From Sphingomonas sp. TREG-RG-20F-R18-01 (GTDB taxonomy: Bacteria; Pseudomonadota; Alphaproteobacteria; Sphingomonadales; Sphingomonadaceae): a stretch of 64,000 bases of DNA. The stretch covers positions 1 through 64,000 of the forward strand of contig NZ_JAKNQQ010000012.1 of NCBI RefSeq assembly GCF_022662475.1, read 5' to 3'. The first letter of the stretch is position 1. Every line of letters begins with the position of its first letter. This document shows, piece by piece, positions 33,077 through 41,861 of the stretch. Below the pieces are notes generated by a model. The model did no database searches, was not told the DNA's origin, and saw only the letters and a program-made list of their open reading frames with translations. Made by a program: the position numbers and the translations under genes.

Positions 33077-33352
33077 TTATCGAGCTGGAAGCCGCCTTGA
33101 TTTGCGAGCGCCCTTTGACGAAGGGCGGGCCGGTATAAACGGATCAGCAAGCGCGAGGGCGGCTATTTGAACGCACCATTCAGCCCGCAAGACGATGCAG
33201 GTGCGCTCGCGAACCGGATCATGGACGGCGACGATCGGAGCGTTGAGACTAAGCTGCTCGCCGAGCAGGTCGACTGAGCGCCACGCCGCCTCAACAGCGC
33301 GATCACACCTGACGAGCGCGGTAGAGGGTTTCGCGGCGATCGCTCCGATCAT
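33077..33352 (-). CDS. Hypothetical protein
   Basis: The 91-residue frame begins ATGATCGGAGCG directly after copy 2 of the covarying element (minus-strand sense), with GAAGGG upstream. It contains APIVAVHDPVRERTCIVLRA and a basic C-terminus. Codon use is compatible with coding, but no family is recognised, so it may be spurious. The rest of 32949-33490 holds no other likely gene. Confidence 0.35.
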   Translation of the reverse strand: MIGAIAAKPSTALVRCDRAVEAAWRSVDLLGEQLSLNAPIVAVHDPVRERTCIVLRAEWCVQIAALALADPFIPARPSSKGARKSRRLPAR

Positions 33353-33360
33353 CGCCCTTC

Positions 33361-33457
33361 GTCAGTTGATCATCATCCGATTGGCCGAGACCCGTCGGGG
33401 GCTCGGTGAAGGGTCCAGCGGAATAGAGCGAGTGTTCCGGCGCCGCCGGAAGACGCC
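33361..33457. ncRNA. Conserved covarying element, copy 2
   Basis: This is the second copy of the element at 6966-7060. It keeps GTCAGTTGATC, CCGAGACCC...GGGGGCTCGG, AGCGGAATAGAGCGA and the final hairpin TTCCGGC-gcc-GCCGGAA ending in GACGCC. Stem positions differ from copy 1 in matched pairs. In minus-strand sense it lies just after the RES gene and just before the 33352 frame. Confidence 0.5.
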
Positions 33458-33490
33458 TGAAACCCTGAATCGAAGATGCCAACACCACTC

Positions 33491-34066
33491 TCAGATCATT
33501 GTCGTCTTGAGAGACTTGAGAGCAGGGACCAGCGCTGCAAGCCGCTCGAGTTGGACCACCGGCCGTGCACTTAGGCCCGACGTCACCGCACGGTCGAAGA
33601 TCGCCACGCAATTCTTCTTCCGGAGTCGGGAGTGATAGACGATCCCGTCGAGCATGGTGGTGTCGTAAAGTTGTTGGGCGAAGGCGCGCGCCTCGTCATG
33701 CGCTTTGGCACCCACAATATCCGTCGAGATCCCAAGCTTGAAGCAGGCGTCACCCCGAAGAGACAGCAGTCGCAACGGTCGGGTCGCCGACACCGCACAG
33801 ACGCCCCAATCCGCAATGTCCGACTGCGCCAATTCGCGGACGGTCTTGCCCTCGAAACGGTCGCGGATGATCGCCTCGGCAATCGATGTAGCGAGGTCCT
33901 CGGCGATGTAGAGAAGTTTGAAGACCTTAATCGGGCTGGCGAACCGGGTCTCACCATAGCCCATACCGAGCGGGGTGCTACGCCGCGCCCACGGCGTGAC
34001 CCGCAGATAGTCGGCCGGCGCGACGCTGCGGGTCAGCGATTGGAGGATCTTGGGGTCGAGCGCCAT
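33491..34066 (-). CDS. RES domain toxin (NAD+-degrading family)
   Basis: The 191-residue protein has the RES pattern: RVTPWARRSTPLGMGYGETR (arginine motif), LYIAEDLATSIAEAI (glutamate motif) and a C-terminal DGIVYHSRLRKKNCVAIFDR (serine motif). RES toxins deplete NAD+ in the host. The gene follows a putative Xre/MbcA-type antitoxin by 9 bases, the usual order for this pair. Confidence 0.82.
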   Translation of the reverse strand: MALDPKILQSLTRSVAPADYLRVTPWARRSTPLGMGYGETRFASPIKVFKLLYIAEDLATSIAEAIIRDRFEGKTVRELAQSDIADWGVCAVSATRPLRLLSLRGDACFKLGISTDIVGAKAHDEARAFAQQLYDTTMLDGIVYHSRLRKKNCVAIFDRAVTSGLSARPVVQLERLAALVPALKSLKTTMI

Positions 34067-34075
34067 CGGGCCCGA

Positions 34076-34753
34076 CTAGGCGATTTCGCGGTCGAAGTCC
34101 CGTCGGGCGATCGTACTCACTTGATTCTGCTGTCCCGCGCGTAGAGCGTCGATCGGCGTGCGCCCGCCGAGCGCCCCGTGGGGCTGACGCATCCAGAGCC
34201 AGGCCGCGCGCGCGTCGGGCGCTACGCTCAAGACGTCATCGATACCCTGAAGCGGACGGCCGTCGATGAATTGATCGAGCGGATAGGCGAGCTTACGCTG
34301 GCCGCGCAGCAGGCCGATGACGGCGCCCTGCTTCACCCACGTGTTGAGCGTGGTGCGCTTGACGCCGATCTGCGCCTCGATGTCGCTGGCCCCGCCGACG
34401 GGGCCCGCCCAGTCCTCAATAGCTTTGGGGGCGACATAGGCGGCAAGGCGGGCACGCCCCTCGCTCAGGCTGAGCACTTCGCCGAGACCGCTGCCCCGCG
34501 TCCGCTCGACCGCCTCATCCTGTGCCGTCTCGGCCGGTATGAACTGAAGCGCGACCTGTTCGAGCGCCGCGCGCAGCTTGTGCTCGCGCGCGACCCCGCG
34601 CAGATTGACCGCGGGAAAGCCAGACATCACGTCGACCGCGATCGAGACGATCTTGGCCATGGTCTTGATCTCGGCGGCTGGTGCGCGCGGATTGCGTCCG
34701 CGCAGCACGGCCTGCACCTCGTCCATGTCTACCGTCAGCGCCGCTTCACTCAT
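34076..34753 (-). CDS. Xre/MbcA-type antitoxin of the RES pair
   Basis: The 225-residue protein has a helical N-terminal half and a C-terminal region with GASDIEAQIGVKRTTLNTWV (DNA-binding helix-turn-helix) and DARAAWLWMRQPHGALGGRT, PIDALRAG. The last is the MbcA/ParS antitoxin signature (WL..P...L.G..P...L). It is longer than a usual Xre-RES antitoxin (about 120-150 residues). The start at 34753 follows GGAGG. Confidence 0.75.
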   Translation of the reverse strand: MSEAALTVDMDEVQAVLRGRNPRAPAAEIKTMAKIVSIAVDVMSGFPAVNLRGVAREHKLRAALEQVALQFIPAETAQDEAVERTRGSGLGEVLSLSEGRARLAAYVAPKAIEDWAGPVGGASDIEAQIGVKRTTLNTWVKQGAVIGLLRGQRKLAYPLDQFIDGRPLQGIDDVLSVAPDARAAWLWMRQPHGALGGRTPIDALRAGQQNQVSTIARRDFDREIA

Positions 34754-34802
34754 CACCGCCTCCATCCAACATTGATCAGATAGTGCGGATTGAACGGATT
34801 GT

Positions 34803-34959
34803 CCAGCGGCGATCGGACATCAGCGACTGGTGCCCTTGAGTGCTATGTTCGTATGACCATTCACCCTAAGTGCTGGATGGTGGGTGCTACTTCACCAGAC
34901 ACGCATGACCCGTCGGGGTCGGACACTGATGTCCAGTCGCGATCGGACACTTGCGTCCG
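34803..34959. repeat. Operator- or iteron-like repeats upstream of the 35021 gene
   Basis: A core GATCGGACA/GGTCGGACA occurs three times (34811, 34919, 34941). A 23-base direct repeat CCAGNNGCGATCGGACANNN is seen at 34803 and 34932. Two dyads, GGACACTGATGTCC (34921-34934) and CGGACACTTGCGTCCG (34944-34959), lie inside. They sit 60-220 bases before the winged-helix gene and may bind its product. Confidence 0.5.
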
Positions 34960-35020
34960 GGCGGCGACCCTTGATGCGCGCCGAAATCGCACCGATAAAG
35001 GTCCCAAGAGGACACGCACC

Positions 35021-35533
35021 ATGAAGATCATCAAAACCCCCACCGGAGCGAAGATCGTACCAACGACGGTCGTTCCGATCACCGCGAAAGGCAAGCCGGA
35101 TTCGCGAAAGGCCTCTGAGCGCAAGTTCGGGAAGCCCGTCATGGATCTGGGCTTCTGCATCGTGCCGTCGCTCCTGATGTGGGCGCAGGCCCGCCTCGGG
35201 ATCAACCCGGTCCAGTTCAACATCATCATGCAATTCGCCGACATGTGGTGGGATCCGGAGCGCAAGCCGTGGCCGACCAAGAAGCTACTGTCCGACCGCA
35301 TCGGCTTGAGCGAGCGGCAGATCCAGCGCCACATCGCCGATCTCGAAGAGGCGGGCCTGGTGCGCCGGATCGAGCGTACGCGCCCGGGGCGCGGCAAGAC
35401 GAGCAACGAATATGATCTGGCGGGCCTAGTGTCGAAGCTGAAGAAGCTCGAGCCCGAGTTCACCGCCATGAAGGAAGAGAATAGCAAGCGCCGCAAGAAT
35501 GTGACGCTGCCCAAGCATCGCCAGCAGGCGTAG
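35021..35533 (+). CDS. Winged-helix DNA-binding protein
   Basis: The 170-residue protein has a basic N-terminus, then LGFCIVPSLLMWAQARLGIN and a winged helix-turn-helix: LLSDRIGLSERQIQRHIADL, EEAGLVRRIERTRPGRGK, then SNEYDLAGLV. It resembles replication-type and MarR-like helix-turn-helix proteins of plasmids. The start at 35021 is chosen for AAGAGGA upstream and loss of coding character before it. Repeats at 34803-34959 are a likely binding site, so it may be a copy-control, replication or regulatory protein. Confidence 0.7.
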   Translation: MKIIKTPTGAKIVPTTVVPITAKGKPDSRKASERKFGKPVMDLGFCIVPSLLMWAQARLGINPVQFNIIMQFADMWWDPERKPWPTKKLLSDRIGLSERQIQRHIADLEEAGLVRRIERTRPGRGKTSNEYDLAGLVSKLKKLEPEFTAMKEENSKRRKNVTLPKHRQQA

Positions 35534-35631
35534 GCCCTGCGAAGGCGGGTCTCCCCCGTCGTCGCGCCCCGTACAGCGGATAACAGCCTGCGCGGCCGCG
35601 CGGGAGAGGTTTCCGGGGCAGAGGGCCAAGG

Positions 35632-35659
35632 GGCGGGCGACCGTGCATGGTCGCCCGCC
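35632..35659. repeat. Perfect 11-bp hairpin
   Basis: GGCGGGCGACC (35632-35642) and GGTCGCCCGCC (35649-35659) pair perfectly around GTGCAT. It lies between the winged-helix gene and the gene starting at 35685. There is no T-run, so it may be a weak terminator or a binding site. Confidence 0.6.
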
Positions 35660-35684
35660 ACCCCGATAGAGACTGAGAGCCGTT

Positions 35685-36467
35685 ATGTTGGAATTGTTCG
35701 ATCTTGATGCGCTGGTCGCACGCTATCCCGAAGATGCCGCCATCGCGGCCCTAAAGCCGCTCGTGCGCGCGGCGATCTCGATGTTCTCGGTCGTGAATGA
35801 TCTGAAACGCGCCAGCGAGATGGTGACAGCCTGCAAGGCGTTGTCGCGGTCGATCAAGGCGACCTTCGTAAAGGGCAAAGCCCCGCGAAGGGACGAGGCG
35901 GCGACCGTACAGGCATTGTTCGGGCAAGCCATGCTTCTCTACACCCGCGCTACGCATAGTCGCAGCGAGGGCCGCAACAAGCTGCAGATCACCGCGCATC
36001 TCGACCCGGCACAACGCGCGGTGCATGACCGCATCACGGACTTACGAGACCGATATCTGGCGCATTTTGGCGATGCCACGGGGTGGGAAGAGCATCGCGC
36101 GGTCTTGGCGTTGGACATCGCGGAGCAGAAGATGGCGCTCAGCTATCCACATTCGAGCACGTATATTCAGGTCGCGGAGGCGGTCGATCTCGAACAGGCA
36201 CTCAACGTCGCCTGGCCGATCGCGCAGGCGCAATCGGCGAAGGTATCGACCAAGCTCAACCTCACCATCAACGCGCTGTTCGAGACGCATCCGGACTTTG
36301 TCGAACAGCTTCGGCAGGCGTGTTTCGAGCCAGCCTCCTTTTTCGACGCCGACGAGATCCAGCCATATCTAGACAGTGTCGGCGCGCTCGATCCCGACGC
36401 GCCGACGACCCCACGCATCGGCGGTGTTCGACCGGGCCAGCCGCGACCGCCCGGCGCGGCGCGGTGA
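35685..36467 (+). CDS. Hypothetical protein
   Basis: The 260-residue, mostly helical protein contains QALFGQAMLLYTRATHSRSE and DLRDRYLAHFGDATGWEEHR. Such a sequence suggests a helical-bundle, RNase-toxin or HEPN-like fold, but I see no decisive motif. Its stop overlaps the region just before the next ATG (2 bases apart), so the two are likely co-expressed. Confidence 0.6.
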   Translation: MLELFDLDALVARYPEDAAIAALKPLVRAAISMFSVVNDLKRASEMVTACKALSRSIKATFVKGKAPRRDEAATVQALFGQAMLLYTRATHSRSEGRNKLQITAHLDPAQRAVHDRITDLRDRYLAHFGDATGWEEHRAVLALDIAEQKMALSYPHSSTYIQVAEAVDLEQALNVAWPIAQAQSAKVSTKLNLTINALFETHPDFVEQLRQACFEPASFFDADEIQPYLDSVGALDPDAPTTPRIGGVRPGQPRPPGAAR

Positions 36468-36469
36468 CT

Positions 36470-37168
36470 ATGACCGAGGAGGATCAGACGCCGCTGCCGC
36501 TCTCGACAGCAACTCCTGCGAATGCGGCGGACAGCGATGGGCCGATGACTGCGACCGAACTGCATGCTGCTGTCCACGGATTGCGGTTTCATACCGCGCT
36601 CGACTGGTTGGAGACCGCCTATAAGGCCGCTTGTGCGCGACCGACCGAGATGATCGAGCGCGCAAAGCGCCGCGTCGAACGGCTCCAGGAGGATTGGGAG
36701 CGCTATGACGTGATGGATCATGACGATCGCGAGGCGCTGTCGGACCATAACGACAGCCTGAGCGGCGACATGAGCGCGGGGATCGTCTCGCTGGCGCTGG
36801 TGCGCGAGGCCTTCCTTATTTCGCTGTTTCACCTTTGGGAAAAGCAGATCAAGGATTTCGGCGGCCCGGCAGTCTGCGACAAGGAGGGGCGCTACCATCA
36901 CGACCGCGCGATGGGGTATTTGCTGTCGCAGAGCTTCCGGGTGTTCCCACGGGAGCTGCAGATCCTGAAATATGCGGCCGAGGTCGCCAAACACAGCGAG
37001 GGCCCGTCGGCGCAAAAGCTGCTGGACTTACGGCCAGGTTGCTTCGTCAACGATACAACCGCTGTCAACGTCCATTATGAGCGCCTGATGATCATGCCCC
37101 ATCATATCGACTTCGCGTTTGTCGTCGTGCGGGTTTCCGGGCCGCCCCGCGGCCTGCTCGACCTGTAA
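36470..37168 (+). CDS. Hypothetical protein
   Basis: The 232-residue protein is helical in its first two thirds (ERAKRRVERLQEDWERYDVM, LVREAFLISLFHLWEKQIKD) and ends with a short beta-like part. It shares the helical style of its upstream neighbour. The ATG at 36470 follows the upstream stop by 2 bases. No family is recognised. Confidence 0.6.
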   Translation: MTEEDQTPLPLSTATPANAADSDGPMTATELHAAVHGLRFHTALDWLETAYKAACARPTEMIERAKRRVERLQEDWERYDVMDHDDREALSDHNDSLSGDMSAGIVSLALVREAFLISLFHLWEKQIKDFGGPAVCDKEGRYHHDRAMGYLLSQSFRVFPRELQILKYAAEVAKHSEGPSAQKLLDLRPGCFVNDTTAVNVHYERLMIMPHHIDFAFVVVRVSGPPRGLLDL

Positions 37169-37178
37169 GATGGCAAGA

Positions 37179-37204
37179 GGCCCGACGGCGCGAGCCGCCG
37201 GGCC
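37179..37204. terminator. Hairpin between convergent gene pair beside ssb2
   Basis: GGCCCGACGGC and GCCGCCGGGCC pair (one mismatch) around GCGA, between the stop at 37168 and the ssb2 stop at 37219. It matches the hairpin at 7538-7561 in type and place. Confidence 0.6.
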
Positions 37205-37218
37205 GTTGAATGCTAACC

Positions 37219-37629
37219 TCAGAAGGGGACGTCGTCATCCTCATTGTCCTGGGCCGCGCCTTCGCGGTTCTGCCGGGACTTGCCGTAGCTGAGGAAGGTG
37301 ACCTCGTCGGCGATGATCTCGACACCGTAGCGCTCGACATTCTCCTGGTCGGTCCAGCGGGTATAGTGAATGCGGCCGCGGACCATGACCTTCTGGCCCT
37401 TCCCAACATATTCGGCGACCGTCTTGGCCGTGCCGTTGAAGCAGGTGATCCGGTGCCATTCGGTGTCCTCCATCCGGCGACCGTCGCCATCCTTCAGGGT
37501 CTTGCCGTCCTGGTCGCGCTTCGGGCGCGAGGTCGCGAGGCTGAACTTGGCGATCCTGGTGCCGCCTTGGGTGGTGGTGGTCTCGGGCGTTGCGCCGACA
37601 TTGCCGGCGAGAATGACGAGGTTCTGCAT
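37219..37629 (-). CDS. ssb: Single-stranded DNA-binding protein, copy 2
   Basis: The 136-residue SSB is nearly identical to copy 1 at 7576-7986: MQNLVILAGNVGATPE, DTEWHRITCFNGTAKTV, GQKVMVRGRIHYTRWTD and the acidic tail ending DDDVPF. The two genes, their leader hairpins and about 200 bases upstream are duplicated in the same orientation. They bracket the 8-37 kb accessory block. Confidence 0.93.
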   Translation of the reverse strand: MQNLVILAGNVGATPETTTTQGGTRIAKFSLATSRPKRDQDGKTLKDGDGRRMEDTEWHRITCFNGTAKTVAEYVGKGQKVMVRGRIHYTRWTDQENVERYGVEIIADEVTFLSYGKSRQNREGAAQDNEDDDVPF

Positions 37630-37719
37630 TTCGAGGTCCTTTTTCTGTTCGCCGGGGGCTCATCCCCTCGACTGAACACCAAAAAAGAGACGGCCAGGAC
37701 GACGCCTCCACTGAGCGCA

Positions 37720-37800
37720 TCAGCGCGTAGGGAAACCCCTATCAAAGGGGTGGTGCGGGCAGGCGCAAAGCGTCAACTCGGCCCGAATGATCGCGGGTTG
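37720..37800. ncRNA. Covarying leader element, copy 2 (ssb2)
   Basis: Same element as 8076-8160 and 12575-12655. The inner stem is GGCGC-aaa-GCGTC (37762-37774). Here one C-G pair of the other copies is replaced by G-T, which pairs only in plus-sense RNA. The core GGGGTGGTGCGGGC and AACTCGGCCCG is unchanged. Confidence 0.55.
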
Positions 37801-37869
37801 GAGGCGGCGGACGGCCGGATTAGGTCGTTCAGGAAAGAGAGGGGGTGGACCCCACGGGCGGGCAGATCT

Positions 37870-38820
37870 TTGAGAGATCGGATGCTGGACCTTCTAAGAC
37901 CGCCGCGTGTATCGCCGCTCAGACTCCCCTCACTCTCTCAGAGTGCCACCACGGCCTTTCTTGCGCGACGTCGCGCTGCGCGGCCATCGGCTCGATGGGA
38001 TATGGTGATGGACGGTGAGAGAATGTTTGGCCCTGGGCCAGCTTCTCTCGGGTACGATGACGGCCCCCCGGCGACAGGCTGGAAAATTTCCGGTATGTCG
38101 TCTCGCCTGCTGGCGGTCAGGAGGTGAGCGCGGCTCGATGAAGCCAAAAGGTGACGAGTTGCCAGCGGCGCGCGGCCACCGCAGCTGATGTGCGGCGAGG
38201 CGTCTGTTCGACGCCGCCCAACGCTACCGGTGGGCTCCGCCGAGATCGACAAAATCGGGCATTGATCCTGCGTCATGCCGCAAGAACCGCGCGGATGCAC
38301 CGGCGATCGGCGTGCTGTCGCGAAGCTTGTAAAGGAGGGCGGCTCGATCATCGGCACGGTCGTCGAGATTACCCGCCGCCTCGATCAGACGATCAGACGC
38401 GACGCCTCGCGCTGCTGCGCCTGCCCGCGACTGGCAGCATTGTCGGAGTCTCTGCGCTCAAGGCCCCGGGAAGGGCCTACCGGGCACACAAGTTCGAGCA
38501 AGCCGGCGTCGCGATTACCGGATTCGAGCATGTGCTCGAGCTTGGCTACGTTGTCATCGCCAAGCATATGCAGGGGCGGCGTTTATCGCGCGGCCTCGTC
38601 GAGGAGATCGCGGCCGACCTCAGCCAACGGACTTTCGCGTCGACCGATAGTAATACCATGAAGCACGACCTTGCGGGGTCCGGCTTCACGCAATTCGGCG
38701 CGCGTGGCAGGGCCAGAAAGGCATGCTCTCACTCAGGACTTTGGTGCCGCTCGCTGAAGGCGACATCCCCGATCGCCAATTTCGATTTTTCGGCCAGTGA
38801 CTTATGCCACGCGAATTCGG
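37870..38820. other. Gene-poor stretch between ssb2 leader and repA
   Basis: No convincing gene is seen. Open frames exist on the plus strand (for example 38151-38840, with AYRAHKFEQAGVAITGFEHV and LVEEIAADLSQRTFAS), but they have no clear start site, biased composition over most of their length, and no recognised domain. The peptide just quoted could be a decayed gene fragment. Confidence 0.4.
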
Positions 38821-39768
38821 TCACACAGCGGCTTCGCTGACGTCCTCATAAATCTTGAGCTGTTCGTCCGACTTGGCCTCTTCGGTCCCGACTAGCGTTG
38901 TTTGAGGGACAATTTTCCGGGTCCGCAGGGTCTGCCGGGCAGTGAACGTCACAAACGTCTGGAGGCGGGGCCGACCTGCCGTCGGGACCTTTTCGCTGTG
39001 GAGCGAAATCGAGTATCCAGGCAGGCTATCCTGCTCGGCGACTTTCGTGATCTCAGCGCGTGCATTACGCAGGCGCGCTGCACCACAGCCCATCCGCTGC
39101 GCCACTACCTCCAGACCAAGTTCAAAAGATTTGCCCGGCTCGCAATGGAACATCGCCAACTCGTACAAACGCCGCTGAATAGGGGTAAGAGTGAAGTAAT
39201 CGAGATCGTAGGCGGCCAGCCGTCGATCCCGCAGAACCGCGCGATAAAACCAATCGCAGACCGTGACTTCGATATATTTGACGCGCTTCTCGCCGCGCAT
39301 GTCTTCGGCGTACATGACGCGAAAGTGATCGAGCCAAGAGAAGTTGTCTTCCTGAATCTCACCGCCGGTCGCGATGTTCGTCTCGATCATCGTATTGCGA
39401 AGCCGGCGTAGCGCATCGATAAGATACGCGTAAGACCGCTTACTCGCATTCGACCCAGTAATGCGAAACAGGTCATGCGCGGTGAAACGGATCGTCCGCG
39501 CCGGGGTGCCGCCGCGATCTAGCAGATCCGTCATGATGCTCGCGACGTAGAGGAGGATCTCCTTGTCATAGATCGTCGCGATACCGTGCTTGCCGGCCGA
39601 CAATTCGATGGTCACACCTTCGGCTTGGAAGGTCATCGGCTCGAGCTGACGGGCCTTCTTGAGCGCGAAAAAAGGAAATTCGGCGACCGTGCGCTCGCCC
39701 AGAATTTCTCCGAGCAGCGGGCTATCGAGCGTAAACAGGTTGCCTTGAATCTCCATGGGCCGGGCCAT
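38821..39768 (-). CDS. repA: Replication initiator RepA (RPA family)
   Basis: The 315-residue protein matches the plasmid RepA/RPA family: FPFFALKKARQLEPMTFQAE, GIATIYDKEILLYVASIMTD, IRFTAHDLFRITGSNASKRS, YAYLIDALRRLRNTMIETNI, then a second winged-helix-like part with PIQRRLYELAMFHCEP. These proteins bind iterons and melt the plasmid origin. The start at 39768 follows GAGGAG. The iteron cluster begins 75 bases upstream. Its presence together with RepC means two replication systems on one replicon. Confidence 0.9.
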   Translation of the reverse strand: MARPMEIQGNLFTLDSPLLGEILGERTVAEFPFFALKKARQLEPMTFQAEGVTIELSAGKHGIATIYDKEILLYVASIMTDLLDRGGTPARTIRFTAHDLFRITGSNASKRSYAYLIDALRRLRNTMIETNIATGGEIQEDNFSWLDHFRVMYAEDMRGEKRVKYIEVTVCDWFYRAVLRDRRLAAYDLDYFTLTPIQRRLYELAMFHCEPGKSFELGLEVVAQRMGCGAARLRNARAEITKVAEQDSLPGYSISLHSEKVPTAGRPRLQTFVTFTARQTLRTRKIVPQTTLVGTEEAKSDEQLKIYEDVSEAAV

Positions 39769-39841
39769 CGGGGAACTCCTCGAGCGAGGGTGATGACCGA
39801 CTTCATCGATTCGATGCAACGCCTGACACGATTCGAGGGGG

Positions 39842-40291
39842 CTTTCGTGCGGTAAAGCACGAGCATTAATTCGCTACCCGCGCATTTATCGGATCCTACG
39901 GAGCGGTTTGGGCCCGAGAAGCGGTGTCCGGACCACGATTGACCACAGTTTGGGACCGATCCGAGTCGCGATCGCGTCCGACTCGCGCTTTACCGCACGA
40001 AAGGGTCGGTCGAATGCCGTTGTTGGTTGCCGCAACCACGATACCGCCCGAAAGAAGGGCGGCCGTCGACCATTTGGGGATTTTCCGGGTGGGATAGCGC
40101 ACGAAAGGCCCCGCTTGGGCACCGTGCCGGTGGAAAAGCGCACGAAAGCCCTCATGGCCGGCCGACCGGAAGCTCAATTTCATGTGAACTCCGGTGGTTT
40201 TTCGGGTGAATTACCGCACGAAAGGGAGGGATCGCTCAATGGGGCGGCGATTTGGAAGCCTGCCAACGATTCGTGCTTTACCGCACGAAAG
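39842..40291. repeat. RepA iterons, candidate origin of replication
   Basis: The consensus TCGTGCTTTACCGCACGAAA (itself a dyad CGTGC...GCACG) occurs in full at 39842-39862 (inverted), 39982-40003 and 40269-40291. Partial copies keeping GCACGAAAG lie at 40092-40107, 40132-40148 and 40206-40224, and a degenerate one at 40042-40054. The cluster lies between repA and repC. No gene is encoded in 39769-40332. Confidence 0.8.
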
Positions 40292-40332
40292 CCCCCGCGG
40301 CGGTAACGCGCCATCCAGCCTAGACCGCTGTT

Positions 40333-41574
40333 TCACTGGAGCGCAGCCCGCTCGGTGCGGAAGCCCCAAAGGCTCTTCGACAGGTCCAGTTCGCCGCGCT
40401 GCGCGCGAGTGACCATGCCTGCGAAGTAAGCGCCCGGAGTCAGGCGGATCTCATGGCGCGCACTGCGCTCGGCGGTGATCATGATCGCGACAGCGGCTCC
40501 GTCCGCCCCCAGTTTATCGAGCGCATCCACCCACGTTCCGGTGCGGATGCCCAGGTCGTTCCTCAGCCGCGCAGTCGCCCGGTGCAGATCGATCCAGGAG
40601 GGGCGGGGACGCTCCACGTACATTGCGGTGCTGGGGAACATCTCGACGAGTTCAATCGGCGAGGTCTTGAATGTGCTGTTGGACGGAGAGACCGGGAGAT
40701 CCGGTTCGATAGGCGCGGGACTGTCCCGGTCAGAACTACGTTCTCGCAAAGCCGTTACGGAGTCATGACAGGGGTTGGTTTGTATATGTATGAAGGGTGA
40801 GGATTTTGACCCCGAGGCGTTAGATTCATCATGAAACATGAAACGGTCAATCGTCTGTCCAACCTGATCTTCGATCTCGGGAAGATCCGCCAGAGCACGC
40901 TCGTAAAGCGCTGCATCTCGGCTCGATCGGGCCATGGCCGCCTGCTGCGCCACAGTCTCGATCGCCTCCTGCAACATGATCCAGTGCGGCCCGGTTAACC
41001 GCATGTCGGCCGCCTGCGCAAGCGCTTGGCTGACCATCCGGCGTACGCGCGCAATCTCCTGCCGCCCAAGCTTGTCAAGGCGCGAAAAGGCGCTGTGTGC
41101 CTCTGCCGCTGCCTTCAATTCATCGAAACGCGCGCGAAGCGGTGTGAGATCAATGCCATAAGCGCTTACAATCTCACCGCTTGCGCCGCGCTGGCCACGG
41201 CGCCGGCCGTGGGCTGCATCGCGCATAGTGATAAGAGCTAGGTTGCGCAGCTGGCGCAGGCGCGCTTTGATCGCGCTTTCGGTGACGCCGCCGAGTTCCG
41301 CCAGCGTATAGTTGCTCGGCCATGCAATCGGGCGCGCTGCGCCCTTATAATCGTTCGGACGGGTATAGCCGATCAGATGCTTGAGCGTTTCCAGCGCCGA
41401 CGCGCTTAGGCCGATCGCTGTCTTTGCGCCGTCGAGCACCCGATAGAGCTCGTTCCTGTCGATATCGCAGGCACTCTCAAGGCGCGTAGCCACTTCGCGT
41501 TCGATCAGCCTCGTCAGCGCGGAGATCGGGCGAGCCCCGGTCCGCCCTGTGAAAGCAGTTTGGGTATAGGACAT
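40333..41574 (-). CDS. repC: Replication initiator RepC
   Basis: The 413-residue protein has the RepC N-terminal part: LKHLIGYTRPNDYKGAARPI, AWPSNYTLAELGGVTESAIK, ARLRQLRNLALITMRDAAHG and VSAYGIDLTPLRARFDEL. A linker of low complexity and a C-terminal RepC domain follow (LRNDLGIRTGTWVDALDKLG and AGYFAGM-like AYFAGMVTRA). In repABC plasmids RepC initiates at an origin inside its own gene. Here there is no repA-repB partition pair next to it. The start at 41574 follows GGAGT. A candidate antisense RNA lies upstream. Confidence 0.85.
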   Translation of the reverse strand: MSYTQTAFTGRTGARPISALTRLIEREVATRLESACDIDRNELYRVLDGAKTAIGLSASALETLKHLIGYTRPNDYKGAARPIAWPSNYTLAELGGVTESAIKARLRQLRNLALITMRDAAHGRRRGQRGASGEIVSAYGIDLTPLRARFDELKAAAEAHSAFSRLDKLGRQEIARVRRMVSQALAQAADMRLTGPHWIMLQEAIETVAQQAAMARSSRDAALYERALADLPEIEDQVGQTIDRFMFHDESNASGSKSSPFIHIQTNPCHDSVTALRERSSDRDSPAPIEPDLPVSPSNSTFKTSPIELVEMFPSTAMYVERPRPSWIDLHRATARLRNDLGIRTGTWVDALDKLGADGAAVAIMITAERSARHEIRLTPGAYFAGMVTRAQRGELDLSKSLWGFRTERAALQ

Positions 41575-41641
41575 CGTTCGACACTCCATGCTTAGAGGCC
41601 GTCACCAGGCAAAACGAAGGCGTGGCGCGAGGCGCGCGATC

Positions 41642-41670
41642 TTGAACGGGGCCGGGGAGGGTGCTACCTT
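41642..41670 (+). promoter_or_regulatory. Candidate promoter of the repC antisense RNA
   Basis: TTGAAC (41642-41647) and TACCTT (41665-41670) are 17 bases apart, a fair sigma-70 arrangement. It points away from repC and towards the terminator at 41732-41757. Confidence 0.45.
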
Positions 41671-41676
41671 GGAACA

Positions 41677-41757
41677 ACTGTCGTAGTTGGCCCCACGCTT
41701 GGCGGCGTGTGGCAGCGGTTCTCCGCAGGGTGCCCGGCCTCGTGCCGGGCATTCTTT
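41677..41757 (+). ncRNA. Candidate counter-transcribed RNA against the repC leader
   Basis: About 80 bases run from the predicted promoter to a clean terminator: GCCCGGC-ctcgt-GCCGGGC (41732-41750) then ATTCTTTTAT. It is antisense to the repC messenger leader, which must start beyond 41757. repABC plasmids use an RNA of this kind and place to limit RepC synthesis. Only sequence signals support it here. Confidence 0.55.
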
Positions 41758-41861
41758 TATGTGGTCACAGCCGGCTCCTGTTCGACTCCGAATCCGTTTC
41801 ATTTTCGGATCGGTAGTTTCTCCAGAAGTGGGGAAATCGCGGATCGGAGCAAGCGGCCTGA

